Shown here in pieces: positions 1 to 6,871 of a stretch of 14,797 bases of DNA (within the stretch, counting starts at the first letter, position 1; each line of letters begins with the position of its first letter). The notes beneath the pieces were generated by a model. The model made no database searches, was not told where the DNA came from, and saw only the letters and a list, made by a program, of their open reading frames with translations. Both the position numbers and the translations under genes were made by a program. This DNA is from an uncultured bacterium. GTDB lineage: Bacteria; Patescibacteriota; Saccharimonadia; Saccharimonadales; CAIOMD01. The stretch is taken from contig CAIRQE010000101.1 in NCBI GenBank assembly GCA_903880655.1, positions 1-14,797 on the forward strand. Direction: 5' to 3'.

Positions 1-36
1 AAAAAAATAAAAGAAAGGACCAGCGATGAAAATTAA
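1..36 (+). CDS. Possible 3' end of an upstream gene (partial)
   Basis: The first bases can be read as the tail of a gene entering from the left. The frame starting at base 1 gives KKIKERTSDEN then TAA (34-36); a second frame gives a lysine-rich tail ending at TGA 27-29. In dcw clusters rsmH (mraW) normally sits directly before ftsL, and a basic tail would fit an RsmH C-terminus, but eleven residues cannot identify a protein. Both frames are open to the window edge, so the choice is a guess. Confidence 0.2.
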   Translation, partial: KKIKERTSDEN

Positions 37-143
37 AATCACTGGTCGGTCAGTTGCTCATAAGGTGCACGTTTCTGTTTTATAACAGGACAACCTTATA
101 GCAATTAAACGAAAGCCACTCATCCCTAAAAAAGGTGAGTGGC
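18..143 (+). promoter_or_regulatory. Three stacked hairpins ahead of the ftsL-like gene
   Basis: Three separate inverted repeats fill the leader. Hairpin 1 pairs GACCAG (18-23) with CTGGTC (42-47), extended inward by GAT/ATC across one mismatch. Hairpin 2 pairs ATAAGGT (60-66) with ACCTTAT (93-99) and contains a nested CTGTT (75-79)/AACAG (84-88) stem with loop TTAT. Hairpin 3 pairs GCCACTCA (115-122) with TGAGTGGC (136-143), extended by CC/GG across a bulge. Hairpin 3 covers the GGTGAG motif and the GTG at 139, so it could mask the start of the ftsL-like gene. No T-run follows any stem on the + strand, so these are not ordinary terminators. The regulatory role is inference. Confidence 0.45.
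26..85 (+). CDS. Possible 19-residue small ORF / leader peptide
   Basis: ATG at 26 follows an AAAGGA Shine-Dalgarno motif (14-19) at a 6-nt spacing, which is better than the ribosome sites of most genes in this window. It reads MKIKITGRSVAHKVHVSVL and stops at TAA 83-85. No family is recognisable at this length. Its reading would run through hairpin 1 and half of hairpin 2 of the leader, so translation could change which hairpins form before the ftsL-like gene. It may also be chance. Confidence 0.22.
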   Translation: MKIKITGRSVAHKVHVSVL

Positions 144-504
144 ACAAAATAAAAATATGACATACGGAAAAAAAATATCAACAAACAGGACAACTGCTTA
201 CCAACGAAACCATAATGTTGTTACAGTTGGAGTAATCAAATCTGGTCTTGGACCAATCTCTAATGTGATAGCTGTATTATTAATTATTTGTTTACTAGGG
301 TTACTTTATTTAACTCAAGTCACTAAAACAAATACACTCGGATATACTATTAATAATCTAACTACTCAACAGCAACAGCTTCAAGAACAGTATGCTAGTT
401 TGCAAGTGCAGGCTTCGAGACAGCAAGGGCTCGATAAAGTACAAAATAGCAGTGTTGCAACTGCTATGCAACCTGTAGCACCTACTGCAACTGTAACAAA
501 TTAG
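139..504 (+). CDS. ftsL: FtsL/DivIC-like cell division protein
   Basis: A small bitopic protein of 121 residues: polar basic cytoplasmic tail (about 1-38), one membrane helix (about 40-59, IAVLLIICLLGLLYL) and a Gln-rich outer segment (about 62-92) that looks like a short coiled coil, then a Pro/Thr/Ala tail. This is the FtsL/DivIC plan, and the gene sits immediately before ftsI as in other dcw clusters. FtsL family members pair with FtsQ/DivIB and help activate FtsW/FtsI at the septum. Sequence identity in this family is low, so the call rests on topology and position. The start is uncertain: GTG 139 lies inside a hairpin with GGTGA directly abutting it, while ATG 157 in the same frame gives MTYGKK but has its nearest SD motif about 17 nt away. 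Confidence 0.7.
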   Translation: MAQNKNMTYGKKISTNRTTAYQRNHNVVTVGVIKSGLGPISNVIAVLLIICLLGLLYLTQVTKTNTLGYTINNLTTQQQQLQEQYASLQVQASRQQGLDKVQNSSVATAMQPVAPTATVTN

Positions 505-543
505 GTTATAATTCGAGCAGGTAGTAATCCGCCTGTAACATTT

Positions 544-2340
544 ATGAAACCAAATAAAACAAATTTTATTTTTGACAGCTCCACTAGAATCAATTGGCTG
601 AAATATGCGCTTATTTTTGCAGGATTCGTTTTGCTATCTAGATTATTTTATCTACAGATAATAAAACACGAATACTACCAACAATCTGCTTCATCAGAGC
701 ATTCGCGGCTTTTTAATCCTTCTTCTCCAAGAGGGATAATCTATTTATCTGATGGTAATGGACAAGTTCCAGTCGTTTTAAATGTTATCAAGTATACCGT
801 TGTTGCTGACCCTGCGATAATTAAAAACCCTAGTGATGCAGCGTCGAAACTTTCGCCAATTCTTAATATTGATTCTGATAGTTTAAAAAAGTTGCTAACA
901 GCTCACACCCAGTATTCAGTTTTATCAAAGAAAATTGATCAAATAACTTCAGATAAAATAAAATCATTGAATATAGTTGGGATAACCCTTCAACAAGTAA
1001 ATGAACGCACTTACCCACAAGGACAGCTTGCATCTCAGGTCTTAGGTTTTGTTAATGATGACGGGCAGGGTCAGTATGGCGTTGAGCAAGCTTTGGGAAA
1101 AGAGCTGGCGGGCCAAGCTGGAAAAGTCTACAGGGTTACAGATGTTAATGGAGTACCGCTTGTTTTGGGTAACAGCGTCATTAAGCAAAAAGAAATTGCA
1201 CCAAAAGATGTGACACTTACTATAGATATTGCTATGCAGAATATCGTCGAGCAGGCATTAAAAGATGGTGTGCAAAAAGATGGAGCCACGCAGGGGAGCG
1301 CGCTAATTATGGATGCCACTACCGGAGCAATTAAAGCTATGGCTGATTTTCCCACTTATGACCCCACTAATTTCTCTAAAGTTACAGACCCATCGGTATT
1401 TTCCAATATAGCAGTTTCAGATGCATGGGAGCCTGGATCTGTTATGAAGCCTTTACTCATGGGGGCGGCCTTTACTCTAGGAACGGCAACCCCTACCACA
1501 ACATATAAGGATACTAATTCAGTCTTAATTGATGGCTTTTCTATCAGTAATTCAATCAATTGGGGCACTCAAATGATGTCGCTTCAAGATGTGATTAGTA
1601 AGTCGTTGAATGTTGGCGCCGTATTTACTCTAAAGACACTTGGGGCAACACAACAACAAATACAGCAAGGAGATTATGCAAGTATTAATGACGGCCCAAT
1701 TACTGCTAAGGCAAGACAAAATTATTACGATTATCTTGTTAATCATTATCAGTTCGGAAATCCTACCAATATCGAACAGGGCGGTGAATCGAATGGTTTC
1801 GTTAATGACGCGACATCAGGTCAGGCTATTAATTTACGTTATGCAAATATGTCATTTGGACAAGGCTTGACGGTTACACCGATACAACTTGCAGCAGCAT
1901 ACGCAGCTCTAACCAACGGAGGCACTTACTATAAGCCAACGCTTATTCAATCGGAATCCTCTAACGGAAATGTTATCTATAACTTCAAGCCGCAGGTTAT
2001 AAAATCCAATGTTGTTTCATCCAATGCAAGTCAAGAGGTTAAAAACTTAATGATCAATTCACTGAAGATTAACAATACTGGAGCAGTACGAGCAGGATAC
2101 GATATTGGTGCAAAAAGTGGCACCGCTCAACAGGCCGACGGTAAAGGGGGTTATAAAACCAATGCATATAACGGCGCATATGTAGGTTTTATCGGAGGGG
2201 ATAATGTAGAGTATATAATCCTCGTTCGTTTAGATGGACCACAGACATCTGGATTTGCGAGTGCGGCAGCGGCAAAAGTGTGGACAGCAATAAGTAATCA
2301 AATTTTGAATGATTTTCCCATACAACCGAAATCTAACTAG
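544..2340 (+). CDS. ftsI: Penicillin-binding protein 2/FtsI, septal transpeptidase
   Basis: A 598-residue class B penicillin-binding protein that cross-links septal peptidoglycan outside the membrane. It has a short cytoplasmic tail, one membrane helix (about 19-40), a dimerisation domain starting with SPRGIIYLSDG (61-71; family form RGxIyDRNG) and containing ERTYPQGQLASQVLGF (154-169), then the transpeptidase domain. All three catalytic motifs are intact: SVMK (nucleophile S299, K302), SLN (354-356) and KSGT (524-527). A segment at about 365-405 rich in Gln and Tyr between the second and third motifs looks family-poor. There are no PASTA repeats. The start ATG lies 39 nt after the ftsL-like stop with no clear SD; a TATAAT at 507-512 lies in that gap but lacks a good -35 box. 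It probably works with FtsW encoded downstream. Confidence 0.95.
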   Translation: MKPNKTNFIFDSSTRINWLKYALIFAGFVLLSRLFYLQIIKHEYYQQSASSEHSRLFNPSSPRGIIYLSDGNGQVPVVLNVIKYTVVADPAIIKNPSDAASKLSPILNIDSDSLKKLLTAHTQYSVLSKKIDQITSDKIKSLNIVGITLQQVNERTYPQGQLASQVLGFVNDDGQGQYGVEQALGKELAGQAGKVYRVTDVNGVPLVLGNSVIKQKEIAPKDVTLTIDIAMQNIVEQALKDGVQKDGATQGSALIMDATTGAIKAMADFPTYDPTNFSKVTDPSVFSNIAVSDAWEPGSVMKPLLMGAAFTLGTATPTTTYKDTNSVLIDGFSISNSINWGTQMMSLQDVISKSLNVGAVFTLKTLGATQQQIQQGDYASINDGPITAKARQNYYDYLVNHYQFGNPTNIEQGGESNGFVNDATSGQAINLRYANMSFGQGLTVTPIQLAAAYAALTNGGTYYKPTLIQSESSNGNVIYNFKPQVIKSNVVSSNASQEVKNLMINSLKINNTGAVRAGYDIGAKSGTAQQADGKGGYKTNAYNGAYVGFIGGDNVEYIILVRLDGPQTSGFASAAAAKVWTAISNQILNDFPIQPKSN

Positions 2341-2349
2341 ATATAGTTA

Positions 2350-2358
2350 TGGTATAAT
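2350..2358 (+). promoter_or_regulatory. Extended -10 promoter ahead of mraY
   Basis: TGGTATAAT is an exact TGnTATAAT extended -10 element in the 54-bp gap between ftsI and mraY, 36 bp before the mraY ATG. There is no recognisable -35 hexamer at the expected distance, which extended -10 promoters can tolerate. It would let mraY-ftsW-murG-ftsQ be transcribed apart from ftsL-ftsI. Confidence 0.5.
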
Positions 2359-2394
2359 TAACTAATAAGAATAGCCGAATAAATACAAAAAATT

Positions 2395-3435
2395 ATGACA
2401 AACACACTCTTATCAATTCAGAATTCAGTCTTAGTACATATTTTTGTTTTAGGTTTTTATGGGTTTGCCTTCAGCATGCTGTTGACTCCCGTGTACACCA
2501 CCATTGCTTATAAGAATCGTTGGTGGAAAAAACTTCGTACAACAACTTTGACTGGTGAAAAAGCGACAGAACTACAAAAATTACACGGAGAAAAGCACAG
2601 ACGAAATATACCAACTATGGCAGGATTAATTATGGTTGTAGCCGTATCCGCAGTTACATTGCTATTTAACTTAGACCGAGGACAAACCTGGCTCCCGCTT
2701 GCTGCATTAATTGGTTCTGGTTTAGTGGGGCTTCTCGATGACTATATTAATATAAGGGGAGACGGCTCTGGTGTTGCGGGCCTAAGATCTAAGATAAAGT
2801 TTCTTTTAATTTCATCTGTCGCTCTTGTTGGCGGCTGGTGGTTTTATCAAAAAGACGGTTTTAACTCTATCCATTTGCCTGGATCTGGCGCTTTCTTAGT
2901 TGGTTGGTTAATCATTCCTATTTTTGTAATAGTAGTAGTATCAACAGCAAATGCTGTAAATATCTCTGACGGCTTAGATGGTTTAGCGGGGGGATTACTG
3001 GCGACTTCTTTCGCCGCGTATGCAATTATTGCGTTATTCCAAGGTAAGTATGGCATTGCGGCGCTTTGTCTTACCATAGTCGGTTCATTGCTTTCCTATA
3101 TCTGGTTTAATATATTTCCTGCTCGTTTTTTTATGGGTGACATTGGAAGTTTTGCCTTAGGGACAACGTTAGGTGTTGTCGCTATGATGACCGACACACT
3201 TTTCTTGTTGCCAGTTATAGGTTTTGTGTTTGTCGCAGAAGCCGGGTCTGTAATTTTACAAGTTCTTTCCAAGAAATTAAGGAAAGGGAAAAAGATTTTC
3301 AGAATAAGCCCTATTCACCACCACTACGAGGCGATAGGTTGGCCCGAGACAAAAGTTACTATGCGTTTTTGGATCCTAGGAACTGTTTTCGCTAGCGTAG
3401 GGATACTACTTGCAATAGTCGGAGGATTTGTATGA
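2395..3435 (+). CDS. mraY: Phospho-MurNAc-pentapeptide transferase (MraY)
   Basis: An integral membrane enzyme of 346 residues that transfers phospho-MurNAc-pentapeptide from UDP to undecaprenyl phosphate, giving lipid I on the inner membrane face. The family motifs are all present in order: HRRNIPTMAG (68-77), the Mg-binding pair DD at 115-116 in GLLDDYI, NAVNISDGLDGLAGG (186-200), FFMGDIGS with D249 (245-252), and the HHHYE box (308-312) in the last cytoplasmic loop. About ten hydrophobic segments surround them and the length is normal for the family. No SD is visible before the ATG; the upstream 25 nt are A-rich. It ends with TGA overlapping the ftsW start, which shows that UGA is a stop in this genome. 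Confidence 0.97.
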   Translation: MTNTLLSIQNSVLVHIFVLGFYGFAFSMLLTPVYTTIAYKNRWWKKLRTTTLTGEKATELQKLHGEKHRRNIPTMAGLIMVVAVSAVTLLFNLDRGQTWLPLAALIGSGLVGLLDDYINIRGDGSGVAGLRSKIKFLLISSVALVGGWWFYQKDGFNSIHLPGSGAFLVGWLIIPIFVIVVVSTANAVNISDGLDGLAGGLLATSFAAYAIIALFQGKYGIAALCLTIVGSLLSYIWFNIFPARFFMGDIGSFALGTTLGVVAMMTDTLFLLPVIGFVFVAEAGSVILQVLSKKLRKGKKIFRISPIHHHYEAIGWPETKVTMRFWILGTVFASVGILLAIVGGFV

Positions 3436-4673
3436 TTTCGCGCACTGAGCGGCGCCATAGTGGCGCAGGAGAGCTTCCAGTGCGCAAACATAGGCCAGAC
3501 CATTGGATACTCGTATTGGTTTTAATTCTTATGGGTATTGGGCTCATTCTTATTTATTCAATTGGACCAGCGTTAGCAGCGCAAGGCGGGAATGTATCTG
3601 CTAATTATTTTGTTGGAAGACAATTCGTAGATATTCTCATCGGGTTAGTTGCTTTTTTTGTCGCCTTTAAGGTTCGATTAACAGATTGGCTTAAATATCA
3701 GAAGCCGTTACTAATAATAAGTTTTTTAATGATTTTGGCTACCCTTGTGATGGGTGGTATCGGAAACAGATGGATACAAATTGGATTTCTTTCTTTTCAG
3801 CCTGTGGAGTTTGTGAAATTTATTTTTATGATCCTCGGAGCTTTTTACCTAGCTAATTTTGTAAAGCAGCACGAACATTTTTCTTTAAAAAAAATGAAAA
3901 TTGAACTAGCAGTTGTTGCGGCGTTCGCTATCACTATAATTTTTCTACAGAAGGACCTAGGGTCAACTGTTGTATTGCTTATGATGCTTTTTGCTATGAT
4001 TTTCATTGCAGGTATAAAAATGAAAGGTTTTATTATAGTCGTATTGGGCGTTGGTTTTTTAATTACTGTCGCGATTTCAAGTACACCATACCGCAGAGAG
4101 AGACTATTGAATTTTCTTCAGCCGGAAAGGGCTTGTTCTGCCTCTGGATATCAACAATGCCAAGCACTAGTAGGAGTTGGCAGTGGTGGTCTGCTTGGTC
4201 TTGGGGTAGGCAACAGTGTCCAAGATTTTGGATATTTGCCTGAATCTACTAATGATTCAATTTTCGCTATTTATGCTGAAAAATTTGGTTTTATAGGCTG
4301 TGTAGTTCTTCTTAGTATTTACGCAGCTTTACTCTTCAGGATTATCAGAATTATTCGTTATGCTCCCAACAGGGCTTATCAGTTAGTTGCGGTTTCGGCA
4401 TTCACTTGGATTGCTTTCCAGGCTGCGTTTAATATCTCCGCTATGATAGGCTTAGCTCCGCTTAAAGGAATCCCGTTACCCTTTATTAGTTATGGCGGTA
4501 CCAGTATGATATTTACAATGGCAGCAGTAGGAATTGTTTTCCAGATATCTTCCGTTACGAATATTAGGCAGAACAGAAAAGGATTTGAAGATGAAAGGAG
4601 CCCTTATGAAAGTCATGATGACAGGCGGGGGAACAGCCGGCCACGTTACACCATTACTCGCAGTAGCATCTGA
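3432..4673 (+). CDS. ftsW: FtsW, SEDS-family septal glycosyltransferase
   Basis: A multi-pass SEDS protein of 413 residues that polymerises lipid II into glycan strands as the partner of the FtsI class B PBP. SEDS signatures seen are GNRWIQIG...FQPVE (111-126), QKDLGS (173-178; the family usually has P for K174), GYQQCQ and GSGGLLGLG (239-258), LPESTNDSIFA (269-279) whose D275 aligns with the essential extracytoplasmic Asp, and PFISYGGTS (350-358). The ATG overlaps the mraY stop as ATGA, implying coupling. Two cysteines (C235, C243) lie in the large outer loop. The last 22 residues, a charged Arg/Ser-rich tail, are encoded by DNA that also encodes the MurG start in another frame, so the tail may be constrained by MurG rather than by function. 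FtsW rather than RodA is chosen from its place in the dcw cluster. Confidence 0.93.
   Translation: MISRTERRHSGAGELPVRKHRPDHWILVLVLILMGIGLILIYSIGPALAAQGGNVSANYFVGRQFVDILIGLVAFFVAFKVRLTDWLKYQKPLLIISFLMILATLVMGGIGNRWIQIGFLSFQPVEFVKFIFMILGAFYLANFVKQHEHFSLKKMKIELAVVAAFAITIIFLQKDLGSTVVLLMMLFAMIFIAGIKMKGFIIVVLGVGFLITVAISSTPYRRERLLNFLQPERACSASGYQQCQALVGVGSGGLLGLGVGNSVQDFGYLPESTNDSIFAIYAEKFGFIGCVVLLSIYAALLFRIIRIIRYAPNRAYQLVAVSAFTWIAFQAAFNISAMIGLAPLKGIPLPFISYGGTSMIFTMAAVGIVFQISSVTNIRQNRKGFEDERSPYESHDDRRGNSRPRYTITRSSI
4594..4600 (+). promoter_or_regulatory. Shine-Dalgarno site that fixes the murG start
   Basis: AAAGGAG lies 5 nt before ATG 4606, inside the ftsW coding region. It selects ATG 4606, which begins MKVMMTGGGTAGH exactly where MurG proteins normally begin, over the longer open frame reaching back to ATG 4534. 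It is the strongest ribosome site in the cluster. Confidence 0.85.
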
Positions 4674-5778
4674 GCTTAAAAAAGAGCATCCAGAGTCTAC
4701 CATTAGATATACCGGGAATTATGGTGATCCATTTGTTCAGCTTGTTGAAAAATCACAAGATTTTGAAAAAACATATTTAATTTTTGCAGGAAAATTTAGA
4801 AGATACCATAAGATTAGTAAGCTTGTATATTTACAAAATCCTCAAATTACATTGAAAAATATCAGAGATTTATTTTTATTTTTATTAGGGTTTGTGCAAA
4901 GCCTGATTCATCTAGTAACGTGGCGACCGGACGTCATTTTTGTAAAGGGTGGCTTTGTGGGGCTTCCTGTCGGACTCGCTGGGGCACTTTTGAGGATTCC
5001 AGTAGTAACGCACGATTCCGATACAGTACCAGGACTCACAAATAGAATACTCTCCAGATATTCTAAGTTGCAGGCTGTCGCTATGCCCGTGGACTCTTAC
5101 AAATATGATAAAAAAACAATTCGTCTAACCGGATTACCAATTAAAAAAGATATCACTGCAGTAACACGTGAAGATGAAAGAATTGCAAAAAAACATCTTG
5201 GTATTTCGGTTGATAGTTTTGTTGTTTCTTTTATCGGAGGAAGTTTGGGCGCTTTAAGATTAAATACTGCTGTTCAGCAGATTGCGAAAGAATATTTGAG
5301 TGGTTCAGACGAAAGAACGATTATTCATGTAACCGGAAAAGCGCATTTTGCAGCTATTCATGAAAGTTATAGCAAAATGGAAGAAGAAATTAGAAAAAGA
5401 ATATTACTATATTCCTATAGTGATGATCTTCATACCATTACAGCAGCATCCGATATAGTGGTCTCGCGGGCAGGAAGTAGTATTCATGAATTAAGTGCCC
5501 AACACAAGTGTGTAATATTAGTGCCTAATCCCATACTTACCGGAGGTCATCAAACAAAAAATGCTGAAATAATTAAAGCAAATGATGCGGGTGTTGTTAT
5601 TGATGAAAAAAAATTAGAAGAATCTCAAGGAAAACAATTGCTTGAAGAGATTATATTACTGGAAAATAATAAAATGTTAAGAGAGAAATTGGCGCTTAAT
5701 TTAAGCAAACTAGCGGTGCCCGGTGCTGCAAAAAATATTGTAGATGTTCTTTGGGAGGCCATGAACAAAAATGTTTAA
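4606..5778 (+). CDS. murG: MurG, lipid II-forming GlcNAc transferase
   Basis: A 390-residue GT28 glycosyltransferase that adds GlcNAc from UDP-GlcNAc to lipid I to make lipid II at the inner membrane face. The N-terminal acceptor domain opens with GGGTAGHVTP (7-16) and has KGGFVGLPVGLAGALLRIP (114-132). The donor domain has GGSLGALRLN (211-220), SRAGSSIHEL (287-296), and PNP...GGHQTKNA (307-320) for the nucleotide sugar. The usual HExN motif after the second glycine loop is HDSD here (136-139), with the conserved PGLTNR still following. Its first 68 bp overlap the end of ftsW and its last 8 bp overlap the ftsQ start, so all three are probably co-translated. The longer upstream reading is rejected because it adds 24 residues ahead of a normal MurG N-terminus. 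Confidence 0.95.
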   Translation: MKVMMTGGGTAGHVTPLLAVASELKKEHPESTIRYTGNYGDPFVQLVEKSQDFEKTYLIFAGKFRRYHKISKLVYLQNPQITLKNIRDLFLFLLGFVQSLIHLVTWRPDVIFVKGGFVGLPVGLAGALLRIPVVTHDSDTVPGLTNRILSRYSKLQAVAMPVDSYKYDKKTIRLTGLPIKKDITAVTREDERIAKKHLGISVDSFVVSFIGGSLGALRLNTAVQQIAKEYLSGSDERTIIHVTGKAHFAAIHESYSKMEEEIRKRILLYSYSDDLHTITAASDIVVSRAGSSIHELSAQHKCVILVPNPILTGGHQTKNAEIIKANDAGVVIDEKKLEESQGKQLLEEIILLENNKMLREKLALNLSKLAVPGAAKNIVDVLWEAMNKNV

Positions 5779-6661
5779 AAAAAAGGTTAAAGAAGAGGGC
5801 CGACGGCCTAGCTATTCGCAAAAATCTGAAAAAGTAATCTCCTATTATTCAGCTTCAAGAAAACAGTTAGATACTTTTGAAAGAAAACGAGGAAGGGCAG
5901 AAACGCAAAGAGTTAAACCAAAGTTTGAACTAGGCAAGAGTAAATTAACTAAAACGATAGTTATAGTCTTAGTAGTTTTTATTTGCATATATTCATCATT
6001 GCTTGGAGCAGATCCTGTTATTAAAATTAATGGCACGCAGTACAGATCGCTTAAGTCATACCAAATAATAGGCCAACAAGTAATGGCAGGTGATATTAGG
6101 AATAAATTAAAATTTCTTCTTCAAGCACAAAGTGATTCCTCAAAATTAATGGAACTGATACCAGAGGCCTCTTCTATTACTGTTAGGTCATCTTTGCTTG
6201 GGCATAATCCTATTATTACGATAAGTACCCAAAAACCATTTATGATATTTCAACAAAAGGGTGCCCCAGATTTTATCATTGATCAAAAGGGAAGAGCATC
6301 ACTTCCAGTCAGTGAAAGCCTTAAGATGTATCAATCACTACCTCGCTTGATAAATGGTTCAGGTGTAAATAACAAAGCGCGAGAGCAGGTTCTTTCTCCT
6401 GATGAAGCAAATGAGCTTCTTCAACTCACGGCACAGTATAGGGCCGATAATAGTTTCCCCGTATACACACTTTCTAGTAACCCTTATGAAGTAGATATTG
6501 CAGAAGTAGGGAAGTCATATTTTGCTAAATACTCTCTTGACCCTAACGCCCTTGCGCAATATGGTTCCCTCAGAGCAACAGAAGCAAAACTAAAACAATT
6601 AGGGCAAATGCCGGCTCAGTATATAGATGTCCGGCTTACGAACAAAGTTTTCTACCAGTAA
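5771..6661 (+). CDS. ftsQ: FtsQ/DivIB-like cell division protein
   Basis: A bitopic protein of 296 residues with a long, very basic cytoplasmic tail (1-59), one membrane helix (about 60-80) and an outer domain. The first outer part (about 81-160) has a POTRA-like pattern ending in ITVRSSLLGHNPIITI, followed by the beta-type segment with FIIDQKGRA (167-175) and the C-terminal YIDVRLTNKVFYQ (284-296), which matches the family ending YIDLR...V. FtsQ/DivIB binds FtsL and holds the FtsW-FtsI synthase in check until division. The ATG overlaps the murG stop by 8 bp; a GGGAGG at 5753-5758 sits 12 nt upstream, a long but usable spacing. It is the last + strand protein gene of the cluster; ftsA and ftsZ, which often follow, are absent from the window. 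Confidence 0.82.
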   Translation: MFKKKVKEEGRRPSYSQKSEKVISYYSASRKQLDTFERKRGRAETQRVKPKFELGKSKLTKTIVIVLVVFICIYSSLLGADPVIKINGTQYRSLKSYQIIGQQVMAGDIRNKLKFLLQAQSDSSKLMELIPEASSITVRSSLLGHNPIITISTQKPFMIFQQKGAPDFIIDQKGRASLPVSESLKMYQSLPRLINGSGVNNKAREQVLSPDEANELLQLTAQYRADNSFPVYTLSSNPYEVDIAEVGKSYFAKYSLDPNALAQYGSLRATEAKLKQLGQMPAQYIDVRLTNKVFYQ

Positions 6662-6678
6662 CCCCCCACTATCTCAGT

Positions 6679-6693
6679 GTTCGTAAATTGTTC
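6679..6693 (+). repeat. 15-bp direct repeat, left copy
   Basis: GTTCGTAAATTGTTC matches the copy at 7196-7210 at 14 of 15 positions, with a shared T just before each. The two copies lie near the two ends of the only long gap between the + and - gene blocks. Their meaning is unknown. Confidence 0.5.
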
Positions 6694-6743
6694 ATTTTCT
6701 TTTTTTGTATATGAATAAAGATTTAGCATATGACAACAACATA

Positions 6744-6773
6744 TTAATAAAAAAGCAAATTTTAATAAAAAAG
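6744..6773 (+). repeat. Pair of 12-bp AT-rich direct repeats
   Basis: TTAATAAAAAAG occurs perfectly at 6744-6755 and 6762-6773, an 18-bp period. A DnaA-box 9-mer lies about 60 bp downstream. Such an arrangement resembles the AT-rich repeats beside origin boxes, but low-complexity DNA can give this by chance. Confidence 0.5.
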
Positions 6774-6831
6774 GGGAAAGGTAGAGGGAAGGTCAATAAA
6801 GCAACAAAAGGCCCGAAAATGCAAATAAACC

Positions 6832-6840
6832 TGTGGATAA
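6832..6840 (-). promoter_or_regulatory. Perfect DnaA-box 9-mer
   Basis: TGTGGATAA on the + strand is the exact complement of the DnaA box TTATCCACA. A one-mismatch version (TATGGATAA) is at 7072-7080, in the loop of a terminator-like hairpin. A single 9-mer match is not proof of DnaA binding, and dnaA is not in the window. Confidence 0.35.
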
Positions 6841-6860
6841 CTATTAAAAAATAATTGCTG

Positions 6861-6869
6861 TGCTATAAG
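6861..6869 (+). promoter_or_regulatory. Possible extended -10 for the 6872-7100 RNA
   Basis: TGCTATAAG is one base from an ideal extended -10 (TGnTATAAT). It would start a transcript around 6875, right where the run of hairpins begins. No good -35 box is present, so this is only a moderate candidate; the RNA could instead be the 3' part of the ftsQ transcript. Confidence 0.35.
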
Positions 6870-6871
6870 TA

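Noticed and set aside
115..150. Hairpin 115-143 as a terminator of the upstream gene.
   Set aside because: The stem is strong but is followed by A-rich, not T-rich, sequence on the + strand.
4534..4605. Longer MurG reading from ATG 4534.
   Set aside because: Adds 24 residues ahead of a standard MurG N-terminus, lies deep in ftsW and has no SD, whereas ATG 4606 has AAAGGAG at 5 nt.
6711..6854. 47-codon + strand ORF (MNKDLAYDN...), very lysine-rich.
   Set aside because: No SD, composition explained by the A-rich DNA, runs over the 12-bp repeats and DnaA box, no recognisable family.
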